NCBI GenBank assembly: GCA_900660155.1
Contig: CABFPE010000410.1
Coordinates: forward strand, 604,634 to 668,633
Source: Hofstenia miamia
Lineage: Eukaryota > Xenacoelomorpha > Acoela > Hofsteniidae
Length of the DNA: 64,000 nucleotides
Direction of reading: 5' to 3'
Shown here: positions 22,617-32,417 of the stretch, piece by piece
Position numbering within the stretch: position 1 is the stretch's first letter
How the letters are laid out: every line of letters starts with the position of its first letter
Translations under genes and position numbers: made by a program
Notes under the pieces: generated by a model
Told to the model about the DNA's origin: nothing
Database searches by the model: none
Seen by the model: the letters and a program-made list of their open reading frames with translations, nothing else

Positions 22617-23333
22617 TCACTGGCTGTTTTGAAAAACTCCAAATACGGCACTTTTTGATCGTTGAAGAGTCGTTTAATCATGTGCACTTGAAGTGTTTCA
22701 TACCATTCACTAAAACGTGGCATTCTTTCTCAAATCTCGCACAGACAAGACCATTGAGGAATCTTCTTATTAAAAATATATTGCTTATTTTTCTTGAACA
22801 TGTCGTAAAGTTGACGGAATGTAATCTTTTTTCCAAATTTGGATTCATAGGTCTCAACATTTTCCATAATTTTCGACCCATTAATGATATAGAAAATGTC
22901 CCTGATTTTCCATAGGAGGTATCGTTTTTGAGCATATTTTTTGACTTTGTTGAAAACACCAATATATACATTGTCTCTTCTTCCTGGTGTTGTATACGAT
23001 CAAGAGACTACTCTCTTAAGTAGTCCTTGATACGATATATCGGCACGATCTAAGAAATTTAGCACCCACTGTTGTTCTTCAGATAACAAATTCTTCTTTC
23101 GTCCTGATTTTTCACCAAACTTCACTTTCACGTTGAATTTTGAAGCCAAACTTTTTATTAGCTCTGTTTTTCTTCTTGGGCTTTGGGGAAGGCACTTTTC
23201 CACTCTTTTCACCGTCCGTGATTTGAATGCCGAGTTGAAAAAAGGCGACGATGATGCTGCTTCTGTTGGCTCAAATGCAGATGTTGCTGGTGACGGTGTG
23301 GCTTGACTTTTTTTAATTTTGAAAGACGCTTTC
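22617..23333. repeat. Direct duplication, copy 2 (717 bp)
   Basis: Second copy of 21899-22615. Unique transposon sequence resumes at 23334. The lone N at the joint suggests an uncollapsed contig overlap and not a biological duplication. Confidence 0.9.
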
Positions 23334-24479
23334 TCTCCCTATCTTTCTTTTTTTGTTTTTCGTATTTTACTTTATCTAGCGTCTTTAAAACGGTTCTTTT
23401 TTGTTTTTTTCTCAGTGCATCGTTTATTCTGTACTCTTCTTTATTTTTTTCACGATATCCTTTGCAACGCTCAGCATTCGTCGTTGTTGTTTCTCCTGCC
23501 ATTTTTTCCAATACTGAAAAGTTTCGCCACAAAACCACACCCTTGAACAAAATCAACCGCGATAACAAAGACACCGACAAAAAAGAAAACATTCGAATGA
23601 AAACAAAAATGTTCGAAAAGAAGACGTTCCACAGTCACAACGTTTTTTTTTAAAAAACAAAACACAAAATCAAAACATCGCGATTACGTTTAAGGAAATT
23701 GGCCAACTTCTTTTGGTCGGTAAAACAGTTTTAATCAGGATATTCAGCCAAAATTTATAAATTATGTCGGACGGAATTTTTTTTTTAAAATTTAAATAAA
23801 CCACGGACATTATCCTTATGAAGCAAAAACAAAATTAAGCTAACTTAAATGGTTCTCACTGAGATAGGAATGCGTAGTTTCAAGATCTGAAAATCTTTTG
23901 TGAAGCGAGATTAAAAACTTTCGTGGAAATTTTATGTCGGATGGAAAATTTACGAACTCTTTCCAAAAAACCCCCAAAACTCGATTTAAAAAAAAGAAAA
24001 TTGACATTTTCCACAAATGAGAACTATTTTACAGCAATATTCAACTCTGAAATAAAACCTTAGGCTTTTCTCCTTGAAAACCATAAAGTTGAAATTTTCC
24101 GTCCGACATATTTTTGGCATCCTAATAGAAGCAACCGAGGCAAAAAAATAGGTAATTAGGAATTTCAAGACAATTTTTTTGTTAAAATATGAAAATATGA
24201 TTATCATAAGCTATTTATAACGAAATTTTGATAGCATTTCATTAAGTTTGAAATTTTCTACTTAGGTCAACCTATTTCGTAACAGGCCCTTCATTGAAAG
24301 GAAGCTGCTTAGTGCTTTCTCGAGAGTTAGATCAAAGGGTGAAAATGAAATCTTTCCTTAGCAGTTAATTTGTGTGTACATTACATGGACAACACAAACA
24401 ATTTGGATTAACTGTTCTTTAGTAGAATAATTTTGTCATTTAATTAACAGCTCCAATATTGATGCAATGAATCTTTTTT

Positions 24480-24880
24480 GATGTTTGAAGTACAATACAG
24501 CATGCGTTTGTTTAGAATCACTCCATTCGTCGCTCTTGATCATCCTAACTATCATTTTCAGGGTTGAAATGGGAAAAATCCTCGGGTTGCAACCGACGTT
24601 GAACTGTTAATTTCATTTTCCTTGATAGCGTTCAAACTCAATATCTTGATGAAGCATTTCACCTTGTGTTTCTTAATATGATCCCTATTTCTGCTTTAGT
24701 TCGTCTAAATGCCAATCCAATATGTGTACGTGTACTTTAAGCTCATTCGGCAACCCATTAACCTCCAATTTACATAAAGCTATCCCAAGCAACTTTTTCG
24801 ACGTCATTGAATAAATTGCGTAATACTTCATCATTTTTCAACAACCAATATAATCTCGGCTTTTCTTAAATTATTTCCTT
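24480..24880 (-). pseudogene. Fragment of a mobile gene family (HfL.sHLD / QGErfHQDI)
   Basis: The minus strand reads NDVEKVAWDSF, then VHVHILDWHLDELKQK, then ETQGEMLHQDIEFERYQGK. This follows the pattern of a repetitive protein family in invertebrate genomes (fNd.EkaAW.sF ... K.HfL.sHLd.fP.nlG..sdEqGErfHQDI...E.rYqG.W). Its biochemical role is unknown to me, but it is usually dispersed and transposon-linked. Stops and frameshifts interrupt it; only this segment remains. Confidence 0.6.
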
Positions 24881-25005
24881 GATGTATATTGTCTATATGT
24901 ATATATATTGCCTTCACAATAGCTGCAGTTGTCCGAGAACCTTGAAACTGGCATCACAGCAGTCAACAAGGCATTAAATTAAAAATTTTAATTAAATTTT
25001 AATTA

Positions 25006-25109
25006 AAAATTAAAATTTTTTATACAATTTAGTTAAATTTCATATTTTTCATATTTTAATTAGAAATTAAAATTTTTTATACAATTTAGTTAAATTTCAT
25101 ATTTTTCAT
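25006..25109. repeat. Two-copy tandem repeat, 57-bp period
   Basis: The block containing TTTATACAATTTAGTTAAAT followed by TTCATATTTTTCAT occurs twice with a 57-bp offset. Confidence 0.85.
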
Positions 25110-25876
25110 TAAGTGTTGAACGTAATAAGATATTTAGTTTTATAAATTCGGCTCACTGACGAAACCCATCACGCAAACACCTACTTGTGTAAAACTAGCC
25201 TAATAGTTCATTTTCACGAGAACGTTATTACCAAAATTCTACCTTGTTACAACACCAACAAAACACGAGAGTGCTCTGAAAATCTTGATGCTATTTTATT
25301 GGTTAGAATATTTCCGAGTGGTCATGCATTTCAACGAGAACGATCCAAATTTCGTTCTGACATTTTATTGGTTGATTTTTATTAATTTACTACAATACCC
25401 GATCCTTCTGTTATTTAGAGTGGAAAATCATCAATTATCGCAGCACGGTTGCGCAGCATCATCAAAACACTTGCAGGCCGTTTTTAAAAATGCCAGAGGC
25501 CTTTCGTGAAAACATACTACTAAAGGCCAAAAGTGGTGCGCTACGGCCATGCAATTATCTCCGAGCGCTCTCATGAAAAAGCACTTTTTAGTGCGTGGGG
25601 AATACCCTTAAAATTGGGTGTATTGGAACATTTCTGGGGACCAGCCGAAATGATGATTTTTTGAAAGTATATTATCTGCTCTTTAATTTCATATATGATA
25701 AACATATGATAAGTGTAGCATGAACTCACAGTTTCACTTTAAAGTGGGGTACCAACTTTTTCCGAAATTTTTAAAGTATCAATTGACTTGATCAGAGATA
25801 TATTTTATCTGGTGCTTGCTTAGTTAGCCCTTCTGATTCTCATCCGAACAGTTTAGCACTATTCCTTATGGTCATT
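25110..25876. other. Unassigned; GGCC words near 25480-25550
   Basis: No gene recognised. A GC-richer patch with repeated AGGCC / GGCCT words (25475-25560) may be another worn hAT-like terminus. Short open frames near 25185-25509 show no domain. Confidence 0.4.
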
Positions 25877-26247
25877 TTATTTTGTTGTAAAAAGTATAAG
25901 AACCCATTTTTGATGATTTGCTGATATATATATTCCTATACGTTTACTTTCAATTAATTCCACACAAGTAGAGTCATTTTTTATGGCATCTAAAGTTTTT
26001 CGAAGAGTAAATACACTCCTACAACGCCTGTGATATGTTATGGTTGGAACTTCATCAGCTGAAGTAGACTTAGCAATATTTAGTATGTCTTGATGACCTC
26101 TGATAGTAGCGGCATTCAACAATGTTTTTCATGACTCCAAGTGCTTTAGTGTAACAATATCAGAACTATCATCTTTCTAGTGTATAAAACATTTGCCAGT
26201 ATCTACTTTGGCTCGCTTTGAAGAAGATCTGTCCATTCATCATCCAT
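25877..26247 (-). pseudogene. Transposon-linked protein fragment (YHR.CRS.FT family)
   Basis: Starts MDDEWTDLLQSEPK at 26247. After a frame change it reads TLLNAATIRGHQDILNIAKS, then TSADEVPTITYHRRCRSVFT and LRKTLDAIKN. The cluster LLNAA.IR.H..IL.lA ... eip.i.YHr.CRs.FT.kr.Ld.I is a recurrent N-terminal module of repetitive transposon proteins in invertebrates; its function is not known to me. The frame closes after 81 codons in LFTTK. No catalytic domain follows. Confidence 0.5.
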
Positions 26248-26820
26248 TTTCTAAAATACGTGGAATTTGTGAATAAATATATAAAAGAAAACTAAAATAT
26301 TCAATATAATAATTGATAAAATATTTGTTTAACATATTTCTAACTAATTCGTAGTTTGAAGTAATTCTGGCTGTCTCTACTTGTAAAAATCTAGCATAAA
26401 ATGAAAATTATAAAAACTACAAAATATAAAGGTTGATAATAAAAGTACAAATATAAAAACAAACTAATATAACTACCAAATGAAAATGTAAGAACTAACA
26501 ATATTAAAAAATATAAATGCTAATTAAAGCTAACACTACAATACAAATATAAAAATGGAAATTACCACTAAATCATGTTTATAAGTTCTATAATAAAAAT
26601 ACAAATTCATTCTCTTAAAAGCAGAAGGATATTGTGCCTCCATATTTGGGAATTTTCTTTTCTTTGAGCTGCTCAATTGCCTTACTAACTGTTAAAGTGT
26701 TTTGCTTTGCCGAAACATTAATGTAATGAATGCCCTCCTTCGAAATGCGCGCCTGCTTCGAGCCCTGCTTAAAGTTGGTAAAAATTTTATGGGTCATCTT
26801 GAAATACTCTTAATATATTG

Positions 26821-27041
26821 CAATGGCGGATTTAAAAGAGAGAGTGGCGGGTGCACATCCCCTCCCCCCTAAACTGCAAATTAAAAAAAATACTTGAGTA
26901 CATCTAGTAAATTTAAATTGTTTTTCACGTTCTTTAATATTTTACTTTCAACAAGATTTTAAAAATAAAATATTTGCTTTTACAACAGTTTTTGAATGCA
27001 TTCAAAATGGATAATACATATATTTGCTGCATCCGCCCCTG
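26821..27041. mobile_element. Possible hAT-like MITE beside a candidate exon
   Basis: CAATGGCGGAT at 26821 and, inverted, CAGGGGCGGATGCAGC ending 27041 are imperfect inverted repeats of the common hAT type. A C-run follows the left end. The flanking 8-mers do not match, so this is tentative. Its right end lies only about 30 bp from the acceptor of the next feature. Confidence 0.3.
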
Positions 27042-27073
27042 TATTGTTTATCCCTTAAATGTTGCTTTTTTAG

Positions 27074-27629
27074 GATTAAAAATGGCACTTCAATTTTGTC
27101 GAAAACGTCGGTTTTCAATGGGAAGGATTGTGCAAAACACGAAGATTCGGGAAAGAAACGATGCATGCGCCCTCCTCAGTATCTGTGGAATGCACCATTT
27201 CATATACATTTTGATCCAAAGATGCATTTGGAGTATTACATGTTTTCCCCTTTTGCTCTTCAGTTTGAGTTAAACAAACTATACACATTTATTCAAAATG
27301 GATTCGAAGCTCTTGATCATGATCTGTTGCCAACATTTAATATTTCAATTCAATGGGTCTATTTTGACGAAGATTTCAATATCATCGAGCGATTTTTCAA
27401 ACATATAAACGCGACTGAGTTAAAGCATTCTAAGAGTGTTCGACATGTTTTGGCGCATTTATTCATAGACACAAATACTACGACATCCTATATATCAAAT
27501 TGCTGGTGGGTTGCGTTTCATAGCACCCATCAAATACCCTTGATATTCAATTATATTTCCCTGTGTACATTTGTTACTTTATTTTTCGTTTCGTTGATTA
27601 ATGCGTTTTATTTTTGTTATAAATTTTAG
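27074..27629 (+). CDS. Candidate last exon of a glycosylated single-pass membrane protein
   Basis: An acceptor (TTGCTTTTTTAG, ending 27073) opens a 185-codon frame to a TAG at 27627-27629, followed by AATAAA at 27709-27714. Visible features: four N-glycosylation sequons (NGT, NIS, NAT, NTT), the segment RPPQYLWNAPFHIHFDP, and a hydrophobic helix near the C-terminus (IPLIFNYISLCTFVTLFFV then SLINAFYF) ending in a very short tail, CYKF. This suggests an extracellular domain anchored by a C-terminal helix. I do not recognise the family. It has no transposase motif and is less A+T-rich than its surroundings. It could continue the gene that includes 16269-16584. Confidence 0.5.
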
Positions 27630-27708
27630 AAATAATGGATTGTAGATTGTTTTCAATGCTAAACGTAATTCATATAACTAATAACATATAATGAATTATT
27701 GTTGCATC

Positions 27709-27714
27709 AATAAA
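27709..27714 (+). terminator. Polyadenylation signal AATAAA
   Basis: Canonical hexamer 80 bp after the stop codon of the candidate terminal exon. In A+T-rich DNA such hexamers are common, so it is supportive only. Confidence 0.4.
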
Positions 27715-27749
27715 CAGTTATTAATATTGCCAAATACGTTTATTTGAAA

Positions 27750-29117
27750 TACATAATAAAACCAACATTCACACGCGTTTCAGAAATATATTCCTTGTAA
27801 CAGAAAAGACCAACAATCATCTGCGTAGCATCTGTGTTTGATTAATTAGAGCAGGAACAGTTGTTTATGATGGGGGTACTATAGGTTCCAACACTATTTA
27901 ATGGTTTTTGAAAAATGCAATATTTACTTTTCAACTTCCTTTTTTAGAAAGTTTAGCAATTTTGCGCATTAGCTCTTCAACTAGAAGGTTTCTAATATAA
28001 GTAAAGCAATTGCAACACAAAGTTGTTGAAGATCGCTGTCTTCCGACGAATTGCGAAGTTGACAGCATTTTAAGTTTTAATGTACCCTTCAAAACAATTT
28101 CTCATCACCTTGTTTTTATTCTGTTGATGAACGAAGCTGATCGTTCATTTGGTAAACAGAATTTTGAAAAATAATTTTTGACAAGTTTACCTTTTATTAA
28201 TGCAGTTTGATGCAGAGAAACTATTTCTGAGATGGCGAAGCAGTAATATAGCGAAAATTACTTTCTGACTTTTGAGGTGGATGTCATTGACTATGATCAC
28301 TAATAAAAAATAAATAGGATGTCATCTTTGGATGTGGAACTCAATAATTGAGTTTAAAATTACATTGCTAGCCGGACATATCCTCATGAAATACATGAGC
28401 CTAGATTCCATCTCCACCCCACCTCACGATGTTGACGAGGGTCCCCACCCCACTGGATAAGCCTGTTTGACCCAGGAATTAACCTTGTGGAACACCTCTT
28501 TGAACTTTTAAAAGATTTGATGATGCACTTTTACATTGTACGAAATGAAATACATTATTCCTTAAGTAATGTGGAATTAATTAGAATGAATTTTCATTGA
28601 AATTGTAAATATCAATCAAATTTGTATCAGAGACAATTTGAGCATTTACATTTTTAACTAAAAGTTTCTTTCCCGATTTTCTATTCTAACCGAAGGTTCA
28701 TTTTTGAAAAAGCTTTTTGAATATATTTTAAGCGCATGATATTGAATAAAACTTAGATTTCATTTGAAAATCTTATACATTCATTATTCTTGACATTCAG
28801 CGATATGCATATAATAATAATAATAATAATAATAATGATTGTGGTTATTCTAGGAACGACTAACAACTTATACTTGATGGTTATTGATAAGTATTTCTGC
28901 AGATCAAGTTTATAACGTAGGCAATGCATAATTATCACGCGCCTTCCAACAATAGAGTATTTTCCAATAATCGGGAGCCAATGAAGAATTAATATGTCAG
29001 TAATATGCGATCTATTTAAAAGATTAAAAAATATTTTGGTAGCTTAGTTGTACACCTTCAAATGTCACTGGAGCAGATAATCATGCATAGATACATACCA
29101 TTAATCTACAAATATAT
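27750..29117. other. Unassigned stretch with (TAA)n and a GC islet
   Basis: (TAA)n lies at 28811-28837. A GC-richer patch at 28375-28495 (rich in CCCCACC, with GACGAGGGTCC) stands out but has no open frame or RNA gene signature that I recognise. No gene seen. Confidence 0.5.
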
Positions 29118-30316
29118 CAAGAGATGATTATGAATCAAAGCAGAGGAAAAGAAAAATGCATGGGCTGCATTAAACAGCAACCACTCACAAGTAAATTTGG
29201 AAACCTATAAAAATATTAAGAAACATTTACAAAAACGAAAGAAAGCTGTCGCGTTGAGCAAGGCAAAAAGTTCCTAAACAAACTTAAACAAGCTAAGAAT
29301 AAATGGAATTTCGTCAACAAATTCCTAAACAAAGAAAAAAGTTGCTCTGTCAATATTAATGAAATATATGTAAATAAAAAAGTTATCACTGGTGCAAAAA
29401 ACATTGCTAATCATCTCAACTTAGCCTTCAAAGAACTGGGTCAATATAAGGGTGAGATCGTCAACTAAAACATTTAGCTTCAAATTTATAAACAAGACTT
29501 GGATAAAGTAATTAAAAAATTAGACACTAACATATCTAGCGGCAGTAGTGGCATACCAGTTTTCATACTTAAAAAGTATGCCAATTTCTTCAGTGAACAT
29601 TTGTTATTTGCCATCATTTATGCTAAATATCATCAACTTATCCAAAAATATTAAAAAAGCTGACATAACACCGATTTTTAAAAAAGGAGATCCAACGATC
29701 TGCAGTAACTATAGGCCAATCTCCATTACTAGTCCAATATCCAAAGTTTTCGAAAAGCTGTTGTCCAACCACTTTCTAAAAAAGAAAAACACAATAGCTA
29801 AGAAATTTGGTTTTAAAAGAAGTTCAAATAGAAGTGACACTCTTCTGACACTGATTGAAAACACACGTTATCATATGAATGAGGGTGTATGTAGTTCCGT
29901 TGCACTTCTAGACCTCAGTAAGGCTTTCGATAGTTTAAATTTTCCAATTCTTTATAGCAAGCTCCAAAAATACGGATTTGACACAAGTTCCAGAATGCTT
30001 ATAAATAGTTTCTTAGCAAATCGTCACCAGCGGGTAAAGGTCAATAACATATTTTCAAATTATACGATTACCAATAAAGGAATACAACAAGGAACTGTGC
30101 TATGCCCAATAATGTTCAACATTTATGTAAATGATATCATTTCCCATACCGAAGACTGTGAAATAAATACAATATGCGGATGACATTTGTCTTATAAGCC
30201 GCCATGAAAATCCATCTATCGCCACTGACACTCTTTCTAAAAGCATGGAAAGCGTCTTCTCATATCTGCAACAAAATAAACTTACCATCAATAAAGATAA
30301 AACACAATTCATCATC
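29118..30316 (+). pseudogene. LINE copy 1: pre-RT and RT domains
   Basis: 5'-truncated. It opens in the pre-RT linker (YKNIKKHLQKRKKAVAL, NKWNFVNKFLNKEKS, ANHLNLAFKELGQY), then RT: KADITPIFKKGDPTICSNYR and PISITSPISKVFEKL, VALLDLSKAFDSLNF, then GIQQGTVLCPIMFNIYVNDI, where the usual PQG proline and GP glycine are changed. The frame breaks just before the YADD block. It is very close to the copy at 44797. Sequence stops matching the LINE at 30316, where a second RT start begins. Confidence 0.9.
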
Positions 30317-30603
30317 TTAAACATTTAGCTTCAAATTTATAAACAAGACTTGGATAAAGTAATTAAAAAATTAGACACTAACATATCTAGCGGCAGTAGT
30401 GGCATACCAGTTTTCATACTTAAAAAGTATGCCAATTTCTTCAGTGAACATTTGTTATTTGCCATCAATTATGCTATAAGATCATCAACTTATCCACAAA
30501 TATTAAAAAGAGCTGACATAACACAGATTTTTAAAAAAGGAGATCGTATGATCTGCTGTAACTATAGGCCAATCTCCATCACTAGTCCAATATCCAAAGT
30601 TTT
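30317..30603 (+). pseudogene. Partial repeat of the same LINE, running into the gap
   Basis: Restarts at the position equivalent to 29467 (TTAGCTTCAAATTTATAAAC) and repeats the linker and first RT block up to PISKV. It shares with 29467-29520 a change not found in the 44797 copy (GACTTGGAT in place of GACTGAATTTGAT), so the two segments are local duplicates or an assembly overlap. Confidence 0.85.
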
Positions 30604-30708
30604 NNNNNNNNNNNNNNNNNNNNNNNNNNNNNNNNNNNNNNNNNNNNNNNNNNNNNNNNNNNNNNNNNNNNNNNNNNNNNNNNNNNNNNNNNNNNNNNNN
30701 NNNNNNNN
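30604..30708. other. Assembly gap
   Basis: 105 unknown bases inside LINE sequence. Confidence 0.99.
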
Positions 30709-31079
30709 AAAGGGAAAAGAGTAAAAATTTTTTCAAAATTTTAGCGCTTTTATGTGTCACAAAATATATCCGCATAATTAGAATTTTTAATATTATACAA
30801 AAAAACAATATAAAAAAAAATTTTAAAAAAAAAAACTCAAGAAAAAATAAGTGTAAAAAAAATGTCAGTAAAAAAAATAAGTGGTGAAAAGGCGCTTTCA
30901 CTAAAAAAACAATAAAAATGTGGAAAAAACTAGAACCAAGTATTAAAAATAAAAAAACAATAACATTTTTAAAAAAACTCTAAAAAAAAAATCTATGCGC
31001 CAAACAATACATTTTAATATACTCTATAAGGAATAATACGTGGCACATTTTTTTATGTTCTTATTATATATGTGTGTGT

Positions 31080-31124
<45 letters not shown>

Positions 31125-31252
31125 TAAAATAGCTTTTTTTTTATTCTTTGTATATATAATGTTGTACATATTTAGTATTTTTGTAAATATTATGTGTATA
31201 CAATCATGTGTATACAAGGCTAAAAGTTATAATACAGCTATTGAAATATATA
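30709..31252 (+). pseudogene. LINE copy 1: C-terminal end and 3' UTR, A-enriched
   Basis: Matches 46190-46611 (KMWKKLEPSIKNKKTITF region, then TGTGTGTTTTGTATT, a long T-run at 31090-31119 and the 3' end CAGCTATTGAA). Relative to the other copy many positions have become A within A-runs, so the segment looks low in quality or mutated in one direction. 3' ends of the two copies stop at the same base. Confidence 0.8.
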
Positions 31253-31259
31253 AATCAGC

Positions 31260-32271
31260 ATAACTGTCAATATGGGATAATCTTTGGGAAAAAATATTTT
31301 TTTGAGATCTTAATAAAGTTGATGCCCCTTAAATGAAAACAAGATCTCACCATTACTGTACCTTGTTGTACCATAGACATATGTTCTTCTAACAATGTTA
31401 TGTATTTCATTTCATTGCAAATGATTCACAAGCGGGAAAGCCACAACATATTCAATCATGTTCGATAAAAATGTAAGTTGTCATTAACAGTCTAAAGTTC
31501 TTCAATTCATTCTTATCACGATCGTACGTATTTAGGATGCAATACAAGCGGTTCTCTCAAAATATGGGAACGCCCTACAATTAGGAACCATTTAGAATAT
31601 CTGTGATGAGAGAGGGCAACTGATCCAAAGTCACTTGTTCTTTAAGAATCCAAGAAGCAAATGGATCGAGTCTACATGATGTTGGCCTCAAGGCTATGAT
31701 TATGTTGGAGACTAGTCATCTCAGACCAACTTCCGGACTTTAAGTTTTATGGAAAAAAAGAAGTTAAGAAACTGGTTAGCTAAAATCTTAAGATCTTCAT
31801 AATCTGGCAGCTTTGTAACTTGTCTTTTGATTATTATTCAAATCTTCTAAATAACCCCTTCTGATTGCATTTGTAGCATTAAATTTCAACAGATAATACT
31901 GAAACCATTTGGCGTTGAGCCTTGTTACATAAGGCACGAGAATTCTTAAAATCAGATGTGTGTCTAGGTAGTTTAGCCCTCAAGTACAACTGTTCAACAT
32001 TATTTCTTGACGCACGTAATTTTCTCATCTTTACTTTGATTCAGAGATGGCAATCTACTTTGCACAAGCAACTGATCTACAAAAAAGATGTACGAATGCC
32101 TTTAGCCATGCTTTCCACCATGCTCTCACCATGGATTGACGTTGTCTGATCTTTAGATTCGGGAGTATGCGATAGTGCTCATGATTAGAGATGATCGAAT
32201 AAGACAAAACATCAATTGAAGTAAGCCGGCTTTAGCTTATTTATAGTAGATTGATCACATGTAACGTGTTA
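31260..32271. other. Unassigned stretch
   Basis: No gene or element recognised with confidence. The open frame near 31922 has no recognisable domain. Confidence 0.5.
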
Positions 32272-32417
32272 TTTCCAACAAAAAACAAAATAAAGATAAA
32301 GAAATCGAACTCGAATTGAACTCAGAAACTAAAATGCGGAATATGAAGGCAGTAAAGTACTTGGGAGTAACGTTGGATGGTGGTTTCAAATTTAACGAGT
32401 TCGTTCAACAGAAAGGA
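32272..32417 (+). pseudogene. Displaced LINE thumb fragment
   Basis: Closely matches 45731-45875 (NKKQNKDKEIELELNSETK, MKAVKYLGVTLDGGFKFNEF). This is exactly the segment missing after 30316, but it lies about 2 kb downstream, beyond the 3' end of copy 1. Confidence 0.9.

Larger units (their letters stand above)
21727..23502 (-). pseudogene. N- and C-terminal parts of an internally deleted transposase
   Basis: Starts MAGETTTTNAERCKGYREKN at 23502 and continues with a highly basic region (KKDRERKRLSKLKK), then SRTVKRVEKCLPQSPRRKTE, LASKFNVKVKF, LSEEQQWVLNFLDRADISY, LLWKIRDIFYIING, KITFRQLYDMFKKNKQYIFN and KKIPQWSCLCEI. This is the N-terminal layout of a transposon protein family common in cnidarian and aphid genomes. 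It then jumps to a C-terminal part, KRLFNDQKVPYLEFF, and a PHD/zinc-ribbon-like end, HHCGYCETEYVLDEEWLQC then PTCAIWFHKDCF, ending at 21727. The catalytic core between is gone. At least one frameshift lies in a T-run near 23306. The 717-bp duplication repeats the middle of it. Confidence 0.7.
21069..24289 (-). mobile_element. Unclassified DNA transposon with TATGTCGGACGGA iterons
   Basis: The termini GGGCTGTTACGA (left) and GGGCCTGTTACGA (right, inverted) face each other. The iteron TATGTCGGACGGA or a one-to-three-base variant occurs at 21091, 21256 and 21452 (direct) and 21606 (inverted) on the left, and at 23763 and 23933 (direct) and 24098 (inverted) on the right. No clear target duplication. 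The interior encodes the two ends of a transposase with the middle missing. Iteron arrays of this kind usually mark transposase binding. The superfamily could not be named; Kolobok-like is one possibility. Confidence 0.7.

Noticed and set aside
24290-24360. RKLLSAFSRVRSKGE resembling a Helitron/PIF1 helicase C-terminus
   Set aside because: Only a few residues match, with no upstream helicase motifs and no Helitron ends; likely chance.
26615-26797. 60-codon minus-strand frame (MTHKIFTNFKQGS...)
   Set aside because: Reasonable composition but no domain, splice sites or neighbours to support it.
28375-28495. GC islet as a tRNA gene or tRNA-derived SINE
   Set aside because: No A-box/B-box pair and no cloverleaf could be made by eye.
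31922-32149. 75-codon plus-strand frame near the LINE relic
   Set aside because: No domain recognised on either strand; the region is unassigned.
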